Shown: positions 8,372-18,011, counted from the first letter of the stretch. The stretch: 45,248 nt of DNA from Anaeromonas gelatinilytica (GCF_016820635.1 NZ_WSFU01000113.1:1-45248), one strand, 5' to 3'. Notes: generated by a model not told the origin, from the sequence alone. Numbers and translations: made by a program.

Positions 8372-9295
8372 ATGTTAAAAGGAAGACATCTTATTGAACC
8401 GAGAAATTTTTCATTGGAGGAATTAGATGAGCTATTTTCTCTAGCAGAAAAAATAATTGAAAATCAGGAAGATTATCTAGAAGTATGTAAGGGAAAGTTG
8501 TTAGCATCTCTATTTTATGAACCTTCTACAAGAACTAGATTTAGTTTTGAAGCAGCTATGGCTAGACTTGGAGGTCGAGTTATAGGATTTTCCGAAGCCA
8601 ACTCCTCATCAGTAGCAAAGGGAGAAAGTATAGGAGATACTATAAGAACGGTTGGTTGTTATGCTGATATAGCAGTAATGAGACATCCAAAGGAAGGAGC
8701 ACCATTTCTTGCTTCAAAGTGGTCAAATATACCTCTTATAAATGCTGGGGATGGAGGACATCAACATCCAACTCAGACTCTTACAGATTTACTAACCATA
8801 AAAATTCTTAAAAAAGACCTATCAAATCATACAATTGGGCTATGCGGAGATCTCAAATTCGGTAGAACAGTTCACTCTCTAGTAAAAGCAATGAAAAGAT
8901 ATTCAAATATCAAATTTATATTTATCTCACCAGAAGAATTACAAATTCCAGATTATATTAAAGATGAATTAGAAGAAAATCAATATTATGAGACTATTAG
9001 TCTAGATGAGGCAATAGACAAATTAGATATTCTGTATATGACAAGAGTACAAAGAGAAAGATTTTTTAATGAAGAAGATTATCTTAGATTAAAGGATAGT
9101 TATATATTAAATAATGATAAATTAATAAATGCTAAAAAAGATCTTATTATAATGCACCCCCTACCTAGAGTAAATGAAATAGCTGTGGAGGTAGATGAAG
9201 ATTCAAGGGCAGTATATTTTCAGCAAGCTAAGTTTGGAATGTTCGTTAGAATGGCATTGATAATGAAATTATTGGGGGTAGATAAGAATGCTTAA
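8372..9295 (+). CDS. pyrB: Aspartate carbamoyltransferase, catalytic chain
   Basis: PyrB condenses carbamoyl phosphate and aspartate to carbamoyl aspartate in pyrimidine synthesis. It has 307 residues. The carbamoyl-phosphate loop STRTR is at residues 52-56, HPTQ at 132-135, and the C-terminal HPLPR aspartate-binding motif near 264. It is the first gene of the pyr operon, with the SD AAGGAGG lying in a PyrR-type loop. It overlaps pyrI by 8 nt and probably assembles with it into the regulated dodecamer. Confidence 0.96.
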   Translation: MLKGRHLIEPRNFSLEELDELFSLAEKIIENQEDYLEVCKGKLLASLFYEPSTRTRFSFEAAMARLGGRVIGFSEANSSSVAKGESIGDTIRTVGCYADIAVMRHPKEGAPFLASKWSNIPLINAGDGGHQHPTQTLTDLLTIKILKKDLSNHTIGLCGDLKFGRTVHSLVKAMKRYSNIKFIFISPEELQIPDYIKDELEENQYYETISLDEAIDKLDILYMTRVQRERFFNEEDYLRLKDSYILNNDKLINAKKDLIIMHPLPRVNEIAVEVDEDSRAVYFQQAKFGMFVRMALIMKLLGVDKNA

Positions 9296-9710
9296 GATAG
9301 ATAGTATAAAAAGAGGTATTGTTATTGATCATATAAAGGCTAATTGTGGATATAGAATTTTTAAAGAATTAGGACTTCATAAGTCAGATCATAGGGTGGC
9401 TCTTATTAGAAATGTTCCTTCTAAAAAATTAGGAAAGAAGGACCTTATAAAGATAGAAAATAAGATAGATTTAGATTTAAATATATTAGGTATAATGGAT
9501 CCAGGATTAACAGTAAATATAGTAGAAGGTGAGGAAATAAAGGAAAAGATAAAATTATCTTTACCTCAAAAAGTGAACGGAATATTTGAGTGTAAGAATC
9601 CCAGATGTGTAACAACGATAGAAAATATAGAAAATGTAGAATTTATACTTGTAGATAAAGAAAAAAAGGAATATAAATGTGAATACTGTGATACAAAAAC
9701 ATCTTTGTAG
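9288..9710 (+). CDS. pyrI: Aspartate carbamoyltransferase, regulatory chain
   Basis: PyrI is the nucleotide-binding regulatory chain that gives ATCase its feedback response. It has 140 residues. The C-terminal zinc site has four cysteines, C102, C107, C131 and C134, in the expected pairs. The gene overlaps pyrB and touches pyrC. PyrI is absent from Bacillus-type pyr operons but is found in many clostridia and archaea, so its presence helps to place the organism. Confidence 0.95.
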   Translation: MLKIDSIKRGIVIDHIKANCGYRIFKELGLHKSDHRVALIRNVPSKKLGKKDLIKIENKIDLDLNILGIMDPGLTVNIVEGEEIKEKIKLSLPQKVNGIFECKNPRCVTTIENIENVEFILVDKEKKEYKCEYCDTKTSL

Positions 9711-9721
9711 AGGTGATAAAT

Positions 9722-10870
9722 GTGGATTATATAATAAAAAATATTCAAATTGTGGATAAAAGAAAAACTCTCAAAGGAGATTTGTGGATAAAAGATGGAA
9801 TTATAAAGAAGATATCTAACAATATAGATTCTCAAGATAAAAAAAATATTGATGGCAGAGGACTTACCATCATGCCTTCATTTATTGACTTACATGTACA
9901 TTTAAGAGATCCGGGATATTTATATAAGGAAGATATAATTACAGGTCAACAGGCAGCTATAAGAGGCGGATTTACTCATATATGTTCTATGGCTAATACT
10001 AATCCCGTATGTGATAACAAAGAAGTAATGGAATATATTCTTAATAAACATAGAGATAATAATAATTGTGATTTAATTCAAATTTCAGCACTGACTAAGG
10101 GATTAGAGGGAAAAGAATTAGTAGATTTGGAAAATATGATAGAGTATACTCATCTTTTTTCCGATGATGGTATAAATATAGATGATAAAGAATTGTTTAA
10201 AGAAGGGCTAAAGGCATCTAAAGAAATGGATTTTACCATACTAACTCATTGTGAACCAGAGGCTGATATCATAAAAAGAGATTTAGAGTTATTAGAAGAA
10301 ATAGGAGGAAACCTTCATATATGTCATATAAGTTTAAAAGAAAGCTTAGAGATAATAAAAAAATATAAGGATAATGGAAGTGGTTTTACATGTGAAGTTA
10401 CTCCTCATCATTTATTTCATTGGGATGATGAATATAAGGTTAATCCTCCTTTTACGAGAAAAGAAGATGTAGAGTCAATGATAGATGGAATAAGGAAAGG
10501 ATATATAGATATCATTGCAACCGATCATGCTCCCCATAGTGAAGAAGATAAGTTGAAGGGAGCTCCTGGGATATCAGGAATAGAAGTAGCTTTTCCAATA
10601 GTATATACAGTATTTAAAAATAATAATATCTCAGTGAATAAATTAAGTGAGATTATGTCTTATAGACCATCACAGATATTAGGGTTGGAAGAAAGATTGA
10701 TTGAGGAAGGAAAAAGAGCGGACTTAGTATTAGTGAATTTGAATAAAAGTTGTTTTATTGATTCACAGAATTTCAGCTCAAAGGGAAAGAATACACCTTT
10801 TAATGGAAAACGGGTTTATGGGAAAGTTATGATGACTATACGAAATGGAGAGGTAGTGTATGAAGTATAG
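9722..10870 (+). CDS. pyrC: Dihydroorotase
   Basis: PyrC closes carbamoyl aspartate to dihydroorotate. It has 382 residues, typical of class I dihydroorotases. The metal motif HVHLRDPG is at about residues 57-64, further histidines include THCEPE and EVTPHHL, and the C-terminal metal aspartate is in IIATDHAPH. A GTG at 9713 is in frame but lies within the SD GAGGTG (9710-9715). The GTG at 9722, six bases after that SD, is the likelier start. It begins directly after pyrI. Confidence 0.94.
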   Translation: MDYIIKNIQIVDKRKTLKGDLWIKDGIIKKISNNIDSQDKKNIDGRGLTIMPSFIDLHVHLRDPGYLYKEDIITGQQAAIRGGFTHICSMANTNPVCDNKEVMEYILNKHRDNNNCDLIQISALTKGLEGKELVDLENMIEYTHLFSDDGINIDDKELFKEGLKASKEMDFTILTHCEPEADIIKRDLELLEEIGGNLHICHISLKESLEIIKKYKDNGSGFTCEVTPHHLFHWDDEYKVNPPFTRKEDVESMIDGIRKGYIDIIATDHAPHSEEDKLKGAPGISGIEVAFPIVYTVFKNNNISVNKLSEIMSYRPSQILGLEERLIEEGKRADLVLVNLNKSCFIDSQNFSSKGKNTPFNGKRVYGKVMMTIRNGEVVYEV

Positions 10871-10918
10871 GTTATTGATTTGATATGGGTTAATAAATTA
10901 ATAAGGAGAGTGGAAATA

Positions 10919-11776
10919 ATGATTATTGATCGTTTATATAGAGAGTCTGTAGATAAGAGTCCTATATGTGTAGGATTAGATACAAGATTAGAATATTTGC
11001 CAGAATATATTTTAGATAGTGATATAACCATAGAGGATAAAATATTTGAGTTTAATAAAAAAATAATAGATAATACTTTTGATTTAGTAGCTTGTTATAA
11101 GGTTCAGATTGCTTTTTATGAAAGTTTAGGAATAGAAGGTTTGAAGGCATATTCAAGAACATTAAAATATATAAAAGAAAAAGGGAAGATATCTATAGCT
11201 GATGTGAAGAGAGGGGATATATCTTCAACGGCACAGGCCTATGGAAAGGCTCACTTTGAGGGGGATTTTGAAGCTGATTTTATTACAGTAAATCCTTATA
11301 TGGGAATAGATTCGGTTAGTCCGTATTTTAAATACATGGAGAATGGAAGTAAGGGAATATTTATGTTGATAAGAACTTCAAATAAAGGATCGGAAGATTT
11401 TCAAGGAATCAATATTAAGGATAGAGAGTTATTTATGAAAGTATCAGATAAATGTAAGGAATGGGGAGAAAACTTTATTGGAAAGGAAGGGTTTAGTTCT
11501 TTAGGTGGTGTAGTAGGACTTACTTATCCAGAAGAGTTTTTGAAAATAAGAAGAAATAATCCTAATACATTTTTCTTAATTCCTGGATATGGAGCTCAAG
11601 GAGGTAGTGGTAAAGATATAAAGGAAATTTTAAAAGATGGTATTTGTGGCGTTATAAATTCATCAAGGGGAATAATTACAGCTCATAAGAGAAAAGTTGA
11701 AGATGAAGATTTTATTAGACCAATAAGAGATAATACCCTTAAGATGAAGGAGGATATTGAAAAGTGGCTAAAATAA
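10919..11776 (+). CDS. pyrF: Orotidine 5'-phosphate decarboxylase (long, PyrF type 2)
   Basis: PyrF decarboxylates OMP to UMP, the last step of the pathway. It has 285 residues, the longer subfamily. The catalytic segment is SIADVKRGDI (Asp, Lys and Asp) and the phosphate loop is GYGAQGG. The ATG at 10919 follows AAGGAG (10903-10908). An upstream in-frame ATG at 10880 has no SD and is rejected. Its last 13 bases overlap pyrK. Confidence 0.94.
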   Translation: MIIDRLYRESVDKSPICVGLDTRLEYLPEYILDSDITIEDKIFEFNKKIIDNTFDLVACYKVQIAFYESLGIEGLKAYSRTLKYIKEKGKISIADVKRGDISSTAQAYGKAHFEGDFEADFITVNPYMGIDSVSPYFKYMENGSKGIFMLIRTSNKGSEDFQGINIKDRELFMKVSDKCKEWGENFIGKEGFSSLGGVVGLTYPEEFLKIRRNNPNTFFLIPGYGAQGGSGKDIKEILKDGICGVINSSRGIITAHKRKVEDEDFIRPIRDNTLKMKEDIEKWLK

Positions 11777-12462
11777 TAGGAAATGAAGCTTTATCTGAAG
11801 ATATATATATTATTATCATAGAAGGAAAATTTTCCGGGGAAATAGGACAATTTTATATGTTAAGAGGATGGGAAGAATATCCCTTATTATCTAGACCATT
11901 GAGTATATATGATATTAATGATGGTAATATAAGTTTTTTATATAAAGTTATAGGAAAAGGAACAAAGAGGCTTAGTGAATTAAAGGAAGGAGATAATATA
12001 AATCTTCAAGGTCCTTATGGTAATGGATTCCCAAAAGTAGATGGTAAAGTTGCATTGGTTGGTGGTGGTATAGGAATAGCACCATTGTTATATACAGGTA
12101 AAATATTGGAAGATAAGGTTGATAAATTAGATATATATTTAGGATTTAGAGAAGAAGCTATATTAACAGATGAGTATAGAAAATATAGTGATGAACTTTA
12201 TTTGAGCATAGGTTCAAATATAACTGATCAATTAGATATAAATAAATATGATTATATATTTACATGTGGACCAGAACCAATGATGAAGAAGATAGTTGAT
12301 ATGAAGTCTGATAATAATACAAAGATATATGTATCATTGGAAAAGCATATGGCTTGTGGTATAGGAGCCTGTTTAGTATGTAGTTGTGAAACTAAGAAAG
12401 GTATGACTAGGGTATGCAAAGACGGTCCAGTATATTTAGGCGAGGAGGTATTCTATGAGTAA
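11764..12462 (+). CDS. pyrK: Dihydroorotate dehydrogenase B, electron-transfer subunit
   Basis: PyrK is the FAD and 2Fe-2S subunit that passes electrons from PyrD to NAD+. It has 232 residues. The FAD-binding motif RPLSIYD is at about residues 45-51 and the nucleotide-binding loop is [10 protein letters not shown]. The cysteine cluster [11 protein letters not shown] (from about C198) plus a later VCKDG cysteine bind the iron-sulphur cluster. The start is GTG at 11764, with AAGGAGG upstream inside pyrF, indicating translational coupling. Confidence 0.94.
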   Translation: MAKIIGNEALSEDIYIIIIEGKFSGEIGQFYMLRGWEEYPLLSRPLSIYDINDGNISFLYKVIGKGTKRLSELKEGDNINLQGPYGNGFPKVDGKVALVGGGIGIAPLLYTGKILEDKVDKLDIYLGFREEAILTDEYRKYSDELYLSIGSNITDQLDINKYDYIFTCGPEPMMKKIVDMKSDNNTKIYVSLEKHMACGIGACLVCSCETKKGMTRVCKDGPVYLGEEVFYE

Positions 12463-13357
12463 TACTCAGGTTAATTTTTCATCAATAGAATTTAAGAATC
12501 CAGTCATAACAGCCTCGGGAACTTTTGGATTTGGACGAGAGTACAATGAAATTTATGATATAAATGCTTTAGGAGGTATCTCGACTAAGGGAATAACCTT
12601 GAAGAGAAGAAGAGGAAATAAAGGAATGAGAATTTGGGAAACACCTTCAGGAATAATGAATAGTGTTGGATTGGAAAACCCAGGTGTAGATGACTTTATA
12701 AGAGATGAATTACCTTTCCTTAAAAAATTAGATACTAATATGATAGTAAATATTGGGGGTTCTACTCTAGAAGAATATATTGAAGCAGTAGATAGAGTTT
12801 CAAAGCAAAAGGTAGATATGATTGAGTTAAATATATCTTGTCCTAATGTAAAGGAAGGAGGTATGGCATTTGGTATAAAAACAAAAACAGCTAGAAAAAT
12901 AGTAAAGGAAATAAGACAAATAACAAATATACCTTTAATAATAAAATTATCCCCTAATGCTGAGGACATAGTGGCAATAGCTAGAGCTTGTGAGGAAGAA
13001 GGAGCCGATGGAATATCTTTAATAAATACATTTAAAGGATTAGCTATAGATATAAATAATAGGAAACCAATTTTTGATAATATATATGCAGGATTATCAG
13101 GACCTGCTATAAAGCCAATAGCTCTTAGAATGGTAAATGAGGTATATAAAGAGGTATCTATTCCTATTATGGGTATGGGAGGAATAATGAATTGGAAGGA
13201 CGGAATAGAATTTATGATGGCAGGAGCTACATGTATTCAAGTAGGAACAGCTAATTTTATAAATCCTCATATATGTATAGAAATAATTAAAGGAATTGAA
13301 GATTTTATGGATAGAGAAAATATAAAATCTTTAGAAGAAATTATAGGAATAATATAA
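12455..13357 (+). CDS. pyrD: Dihydroorotate dehydrogenase B, catalytic subunit
   Basis: PyrD (class 1B) oxidises dihydroorotate to orotate with FMN. It works with PyrK, whose gene it overlaps by 8 nt. It has 300 residues. The motif [11 protein letters not shown] contains the catalytic cysteine (about C130). IGMGG/VGTANF-type FMN-phosphate residues occur toward the C-terminus (GMGGIM, QVGTANF). The pair with pyrK indicates an NAD-linked enzyme suited to anaerobic growth. Confidence 0.95.
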   Translation: MSNTQVNFSSIEFKNPVITASGTFGFGREYNEIYDINALGGISTKGITLKRRRGNKGMRIWETPSGIMNSVGLENPGVDDFIRDELPFLKKLDTNMIVNIGGSTLEEYIEAVDRVSKQKVDMIELNISCPNVKEGGMAFGIKTKTARKIVKEIRQITNIPLIIKLSPNAEDIVAIARACEEEGADGISLINTFKGLAIDINNRKPIFDNIYAGLSGPAIKPIALRMVNEVYKEVSIPIMGMGGIMNWKDGIEFMMAGATCIQVGTANFINPHICIEIIKGIEDFMDRENIKSLEEIIGII

Positions 13358-13368
13358 GGAGGATCAAC

Positions 13369-13935
13369 ATGAAAAATATCATAGAAATATTAAAAGATAC
13401 TGAAGCTTTATTGGAAGGACATTTTCTATTATCTTCTGGGAAACATAGTAAGGAATATGTACAATGTGCAAAGGTATTAAGTCATCCAAAATATGCAGAG
13501 AAAGTATTAAAACCAGTAATAAAGAAGGTTAAGAATTTAGACATTGATATATTAGTGGGACCAGCTATGGGGGGGATAATAGTAGCTTATGAAATGGGAA
13601 GACAATTAGAGAAGGAAGCTATATTTACCGAAAGAAAAGATGGAGAAATGACATTGAGAAGAGGATTCCAAATAAAGAAAGGTCAGAAAGTATTAATAAC
13701 AGAAGATGTGGTGACAACTGGAAGATCAACAATGGAAACTAAGAAGGTAATAGAGAATCTAGGTGGAATTGTTATAGGAGTAGCTTCTATAGTAGATAGG
13801 ACTAGAGGCGATTCGGTATTAGATATTCCTTTATATAGTACAATAGCAATAGATATAGAAACTTATGATAAAGATGAGTGTCCTATGTGTAAAGAAGGGA
13901 AAGAAATAGCCAAACCTGGAAGTAGAAAGATATAA
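13369..13935 (+). CDS. pyrE: Orotate phosphoribosyltransferase
   Basis: PyrE joins orotate and PRPP to make OMP. It has 188 residues. The PRPP-binding motif is LITEDVVTTGRST (about residues 105-117), with a hydrophobic strand leading into the two acidic residues. GPAMGGI is the second phosphate-binding loop. It is the last gene of the operon, 11 nt after pyrD, and is followed by a terminator. A C-terminal DECPMCKEG segment adds two cysteines, as in a clostridial PyrE subgroup. Confidence 0.94.
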   Translation: MKNIIEILKDTEALLEGHFLLSSGKHSKEYVQCAKVLSHPKYAEKVLKPVIKKVKNLDIDILVGPAMGGIIVAYEMGRQLEKEAIFTERKDGEMTLRRGFQIKKGQKVLITEDVVTTGRSTMETKKVIENLGGIVIGVASIVDRTRGDSVLDIPLYSTIAIDIETYDKDECPMCKEGKEIAKPGSRKI

Positions 13936-13943
13936 ATATAAAA

Positions 13944-13965
13944 AGGAAGGGATTTTTCCCTTCCT
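13944..13965. terminator. Terminator at the end of the pyr operon, shared with the convergent gene
   Basis: AGGAAGGG (13944-13951) pairs with CCCTTCCT (13958-13965) around a T-rich loop. The last bases overlap the stop codon of the minus-strand YitT gene (13964-13966). Confidence 0.7.
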
Positions 13966-14824
13966 AAAATATTGGTTTTTTAAATCCGCTACCATGTATT
14001 TCTGCTGTGTCCATAACAGTCATAAATGCTTGTGGATCGGTTTCTATTACTATATTTTTAACCACTGATAATTGCCTTGTAGATATAACGCAGTAAACAA
14101 CTTTTTTCTTTTTACCAGAATAAGCTCCTTCACTTTCTAAGAAAGTAACACCCCTTTTAACTCTATCCATTAAAGCTTTGGACATTTCATCATGATTATC
14201 TGTTATAATAAGGACTAATTTTTTAGTATCTAATCCAATTATTATCTTGTTCATTACTACTGAAGATATGAACATGCTTATTAAAGTATATATTGCTAGA
14301 GTATAATCACTTATTATTGAACCTATTAATACTATGATTACATTCATAACAAATAAAATACTAGATATACCTATTTCAAATTTTTTCTTCATTATAACGG
14401 AGATTATATCTGTACCTCCTGTAGATGCTCTAACTCTAAAGATTATTCCTGAGGAAAAACCTATGAAAATACCACTATAAATTGATGATGCTAATATATC
14501 TTCAATCCAAACTGTTTCACTTAAGGATTCTGTTAGTATAAGAAAAATTGATGAAGATACCATTCCTACCAGACTTAGAAAGGCAAATCTTTTATTTATC
14601 TCTTTAACTCCAAAAATGAATATAGGTATATTTAATAATAATACAAAAATACCTGTAGATATATTAGTTAAATATTGAAGTATAATTGCAATACCTGAAA
14701 CTCCTCCAGATAAAAGATTATGGGGTATAATAAATGCATTTATACCTACAGCCATTATAAATGTTCCTAATAATATTACTATAGAGCTTTTTAACCATTC
14801 CATTTTTAATAACTTTTTTGTCAT
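13964..14824 (-). CDS. YitT-family membrane protein (DUF161/DUF2179)
   Basis: This 286-residue protein has five or six hydrophobic segments in the first ~200 residues (YitT membrane domain). A soluble C-terminal ~80-residue DUF2179 domain contains the KRGVTFLESEGAYSG region. The family is widespread in Firmicutes and its transport role is not established. The start is the ATG at 14824, preceded by GGAGGTG. An upstream ATG at 14875 lacks an SD. It is convergent with the pyr operon. Confidence 0.88.
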   Translation of the reverse strand: MTKKLLKMEWLKSSIVILLGTFIMAVGINAFIIPHNLLSGGVSGIAIILQYLTNISTGIFVLLLNIPIFIFGVKEINKRFAFLSLVGMVSSSIFLILTESLSETVWIEDILASSIYSGIFIGFSSGIIFRVRASTGGTDIISVIMKKKFEIGISSILFVMNVIIVLIGSIISDYTLAIYTLISMFISSVVMNKIIIGLDTKKLVLIITDNHDEMSKALMDRVKRGVTFLESEGAYSGKKKKVVYCVISTRQLSVVKNIVIETDPQAFMTVMDTAEIHGSGFKKPIF

Positions 14825-14966
14825 TTTTTCACCTCCAAAAATTAATGAACCAGAATATAATAAATCAAAAATCAATTTAATACAATAGGTTTAATAAAAT
14901 ACATTTTAAAATATTTTAATTAAATAATAAACCCTTTGGATTTTTTTGTGAGACGAGCTAAATAAA

Positions 14967-15086
14967 ATGAAAGTTATTACAGAAAAAATTGAGATTAAGG
15001 CTTCTACAAAAGCAGAAAAGGATAAGTTTATTGTATTTTCTTTATCATATTTGCCTCCAATGAAATTAAATATTAAAAGAGAGTAG
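14967..15086 (+). CDS. Possible 39-residue small protein
   Basis: ATG at 14967 opens a 40-codon frame with stop at 15084-15086. The peptide is Lys/Glu-rich at the start and then more hydrophobic (FIVFSLSYLPP). No convincing SD precedes it. The stop lies in the 5' arm of a 10-bp hairpin, so it may be a real small gene with its own terminator, a leader peptide, or chance. Confidence 0.25.
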   Translation: MKVITEKIEIKASTKAEKDKFIVFSLSYLPPMKLNIKRE

Positions 15087-15111
15087 GTCTATGGGGGAGT
15101 TCCTACTCTCT
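15078..15111 (+). terminator. Hairpin, possible terminator without U-run
   Basis: AGAGAGTAGG (15078-15087) and CCTACTCTCT (15102-15111) form a perfect 10-bp stem with a 14-nt loop. No T-run follows, so its role is uncertain. Confidence 0.4.
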
Positions 15112-15421
15112 TCATACTACTAAAGGGGCTTTGCATGGGGTTATTAATAGTATACCCTTATATATAAAAATAAAACAAAATTTATAAATTTAAAATAAAA
15201 AAATTAAAATTCACTTGTTGTTGATATATTAATGTATAAAAATATAAATATATGATATTATTAAGTTGGTGACAAGATAGTGGTTATTGAGGTATAAGAT
15301 TAATTTTGAGGGCTTTTAGAGGTATTAGAACTATTTGAATTATTTTTATTAAATTATATAATTATATAAAGAAGTATATATGCGACAGATGAAGATTAGA
15401 AAAGTATAAAGGAGAATAAGT
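15112..15421. other. Intergenic stretch upstream of pncB
   Basis: This is very AT-rich, with no gene or recognisable riboswitch. It presumably holds the pncB promoter. I could not pick out a clear -35/-10 pair or an operator. An SD AAAGGAG lies just before the ATG at 15422. Confidence 0.4.
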
Positions 15422-16885
15422 ATGACAAGAATTGATTGGCAAGAGAAGAAAAATCTCACAATGCTTACAGATTTCTATGAAATAACTATGGCAAATGGAT
15501 ATTTTGAGCATAATCTTAAGGATAAAATAGTATATTTTGATATGTTTTTTAGAAAGATCCCAGATGGTGGAGGTTTTGCTATAATTGCAGGGGTGGAACA
15601 ATTAATAGAATATCTTAAGAATCTAGAATTTACTGAAGAGGATTTGGATTATTTGCAAGATAAAGCTTTATTTAGTTCAGAATTTATAGATTATTTAAGA
15701 AATTTTAATTTTCAATGTGATGTTTGGGCAATTAAGGAAGGGACACCTATATTTCCAGGAGAACCTATAGTAAAAGTTAAAGGACCAGTAATACAAGCTC
15801 AATTTATTGAAACTATGATACTTTTAACAATAAATCATCAAAGTCTTATAGCGACTAAAGCAAATAGAATAGTGAGAGCTGCTGAAGGAAGAGCAGTATT
15901 AGAATTTGGTTCTAGGAGAGCCCAAGGGTATGATGGAGCTATATTAGGAGCTAGAGCAGCATATATAGGAGGTTGTGTTGGAACAGCTTGTACTATAGCT
16001 GATAGAGATTATGATATACCTGCAGCTGGAACAATGGCTCATAGTTGGGTTCAATTGTTTGATACAGAATTAGAAGCTTTTAAGGCTTATGCTAAAACTT
16101 ATCCTGAAAATTGTGTACTTCTTGTAGATACGTATAACGTATTAAAATCAGGAGTTCCAAATGCTATAAGAACTTTTAAAGAGGAAGTTATTTCTAGAGG
16201 GTATAGACCTAAAGGAGTTAGATTAGATAGTGGAGATATTGCTTATCTATCTAAAGAAATAAGAAAGATGTTAGATGAAGCTGGATTAGAGGATTGTGAG
16301 ATAACTGCATCAAATTCTTTAGATGAATATATAATTCGAGAACTTATATTACAAGATGCCAAGGTAGATTCTTTTGGAGTAGGCGAAAGACTTATAACAT
16401 CAAAGTCTGAACCTGTATTTGGCGGAGTATATAAATTGGTAGCACTAGAAAATGAAGGGAAGATTATACCGAAAATAAAGGTAAGTGCTAATGTTGAAAA
16501 GATAACAACTCCAGGAGCAAAGGATCTATACAGGTTGTATGATAGAGATACAGGTAAGGCTATGGCTGATCTAATTACTATAGAAGGTGAAGACATAGAT
16601 GATACAAACCCCTATGAGTTATTTAATCCACTATATACATGGAAGAAAAAGAAAATAACTAATTTTAAGGCAGAAAAAATATTAACTAAAATCTTTGATA
16701 AAGGTAAATGTATATATGAAAGTCCAGATGTATATAGTATTAGAGAATTTTGTAAAAAACAAATAAATACTCTTTGGGAAGAGGTATTGAGATTTGAACA
16801 TCCCCATAAATATTATGTAGATTTATCCTATGATTTATGGAAAATAAAAGATGATTTATTAAATGAGCATACTATAGACAAGTAA
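15422..16885 (+). CDS. pncB: Nicotinate phosphoribosyltransferase
   Basis: This enzyme makes nicotinate mononucleotide from nicotinate and PRPP in the Preiss-Handler NAD salvage route. It has 487 residues, the long bacterial form. The N-terminal segment LTDFYEITMANGYF is characteristic. EFGSRRAQG and RLDSGDIAYLSKE lie in the phosphoribosyltransferase core, and NSLDEY and FGVGERLITS follow. The product NaMN is also the co-substrate of CobT. The gene has its own SD and a long upstream region and seems to start a transcript. Confidence 0.94.
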   Translation: MTRIDWQEKKNLTMLTDFYEITMANGYFEHNLKDKIVYFDMFFRKIPDGGGFAIIAGVEQLIEYLKNLEFTEEDLDYLQDKALFSSEFIDYLRNFNFQCDVWAIKEGTPIFPGEPIVKVKGPVIQAQFIETMILLTINHQSLIATKANRIVRAAEGRAVLEFGSRRAQGYDGAILGARAAYIGGCVGTACTIADRDYDIPAAGTMAHSWVQLFDTELEAFKAYAKTYPENCVLLVDTYNVLKSGVPNAIRTFKEEVISRGYRPKGVRLDSGDIAYLSKEIRKMLDEAGLEDCEITASNSLDEYIIRELILQDAKVDSFGVGERLITSKSEPVFGGVYKLVALENEGKIIPKIKVSANVEKITTPGAKDLYRLYDRDTGKAMADLITIEGEDIDDTNPYELFNPLYTWKKKKITNFKAEKILTKIFDKGKCIYESPDVYSIREFCKKQINTLWEEVLRFEHPHKYYVDLSYDLWKIKDDLLNEHTIDK

Positions 16886-16963
16886 TTTTGTGTTAATATT
16901 GTCACACCTTGGTATAAGTTGAATAAATATATAATAGATATATAACAAATAGGAGGGGTTTGT

Positions 16964-17263
16964 ATGTTTATTAAGTTGATGATACAAGAGATGAAAGAAA
17001 AAAAAGAAGCTAAGAGAAGAAAAGAGGCAGTTAAAAATGTAACAAAAGGTTTAACGATGGGGGGAACTATAGGAGCTATAGCAGGTATTTTATTTGCACC
17101 TAAGCCTGGTAAAGAAACTAGAGAGGATATAGTTGTAAAAGCTAAGGATACAAAAGATATTGCTAGAATTAAGGCCAACGAAACTAAAGAAAATTTCAAG
17201 TCAAAAGTTTATGAAACTAAAAAAATAGTTAAAGCAACTGCTGATGGAATAAAAAAAAAATAG
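16964..17263 (+). CDS. YtxH-domain protein, short product
   Basis: A 99-residue YtxH-type protein has a charged N-terminus, then a hydrophobic glycine-rich segment (GLTMGGTIGAIAGILFAPKPGKETRED, about 29-55) that anchors it to the membrane, then a Lys-rich helical tail. The family is linked to envelope stress, with unknown mechanism. AGGAGGGG precedes the ATG. The frame stops at TAG right after ten consecutive A (17251-17260). One extra A or a -1 shift would add about 47 codons of the same repetitive coiled-coil sequence, ending at 17403 (see the separate entry). Next is the DUF948 gene, a common neighbour. Confidence 0.82.
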   Translation: MFIKLMIQEMKEKKEAKRRKEAVKNVTKGLTMGGTIGAIAGILFAPKPGKETREDIVVKAKDTKDIARIKANETKENFKSKVYETKKIVKATADGIKKK

Positions 17264-17403
17264 ATGATACGAAAGAAAATATAAATGAAACAAAAAAAGC
17301 AGTAGATGATACTAAGAAAGCTATAGATAAAGCTCAAAAGGATATAAAAGAAATAAAAAAAAATAAGAAAACAAGAAAAAATAAAAAAAATAAGAAAAAA
17401 TAA
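17260..17403 (+). other. Out-of-frame C-terminal extension of the YtxH protein (A10 slippage site)
   Basis: In the -1 frame the reading continues after the A10 run for 47 codons without a stop, to TAA at 17401-17403. It encodes IDDTKENINETKKAVDDTK and further KAIDKAQKDIKEIK-type helical repeats, then a Lys/Asn tail. This continues the pattern of the main frame (ETKENFKSKVYETKK). Either transcriptional or ribosomal slippage makes a ~146-residue form, or the A-run has mutated, or the run was misread in sequencing. Confidence 0.6.
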
Positions 17404-17457
17404 AGGATTATTTATACAAAAGTAGAAGTTTATTAGTAAACAAAGCTTTAGGAGGTG

Positions 17458-17922
17458 TTGGCCATAGATTCAGCAATTACAGTGAGAGATTTATTTGTTA
17501 TTTTATTATCCTTGGTGGGAATAGGAGTAGGTATATTTCTTATAATGGTGCTTAAGAATTTGGCTGATGTATTAAAGAACGTTAAGATATTAATAGAACA
17601 AAATCAAGGTAATGTAGAAGAAGTTTTTAATCAACTTCCTGAAATAATGGAAAATGTTAATAATATTACTGAAGATGTTGAATATGCTCTTGATGATGTG
17701 TCTGAGTCTGTTCCTATTATAGTTAGAGATGTAGAAGGCATAACTACCACTGCAAGAGTAACTGTTGAAAAAGCAGGAGAAACTATAAATATTGTGGAAG
17801 AAGGAGTTAAGGGTACAGTTGAAACTGTAAAATCAAATAGTACGAATATAGCAACTTATATTAAATTATTAAGTGAAGTATTAAAGGTAGTTCTTGGAAA
17901 ATTACAAAAGTCAAAGGCTTAA
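17458..17922 (+). CDS. DUF948-family membrane protein
   Basis: A protein of about 154 residues has one N-terminal transmembrane segment (about 10-32). A long helical region with regularly spaced Asn/Val/Glu follows, typical of DUF948 proteins, which are annotated in Bacillus as general-stress-type proteins. It follows the YtxH gene, a usual pairing. The start is uncertain. AGGAGGTG (17450-17457) overlaps an in-frame GTG, TTG at 17458 is only 2 nt from AGGAGG, and the codon at ideal distance (17464) is ATA. Confidence 0.75.
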   Translation: MAIDSAITVRDLFVILLSLVGIGVGIFLIMVLKNLADVLKNVKILIEQNQGNVEEVFNQLPEIMENVNNITEDVEYALDDVSESVPIIVRDVEGITTTARVTVEKAGETINIVEEGVKGTVETVKSNSTNIATYIKLLSEVLKVVLGKLQKSKA

Positions 17923-17936
17923 GTCTTTGACTTTTT
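17906..17936 (+). terminator. Terminator overlapping the DUF948 stop codon
   Basis: AAAAGTCAAAG (17906-17916) pairs perfectly with CTTTGACTTTT (17925-17935). The loop GCTTAAGT contains the TAA stop. The stem's own 3' T-rich end supplies the U-run. Confidence 0.78.
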
Positions 17937-18011
17937 CCATGAAATGATATAATATTCATACGAATAGTAAGTATAAAACTTTAATGGTAATTATTACAAA
18001 AAGCTATTGGG

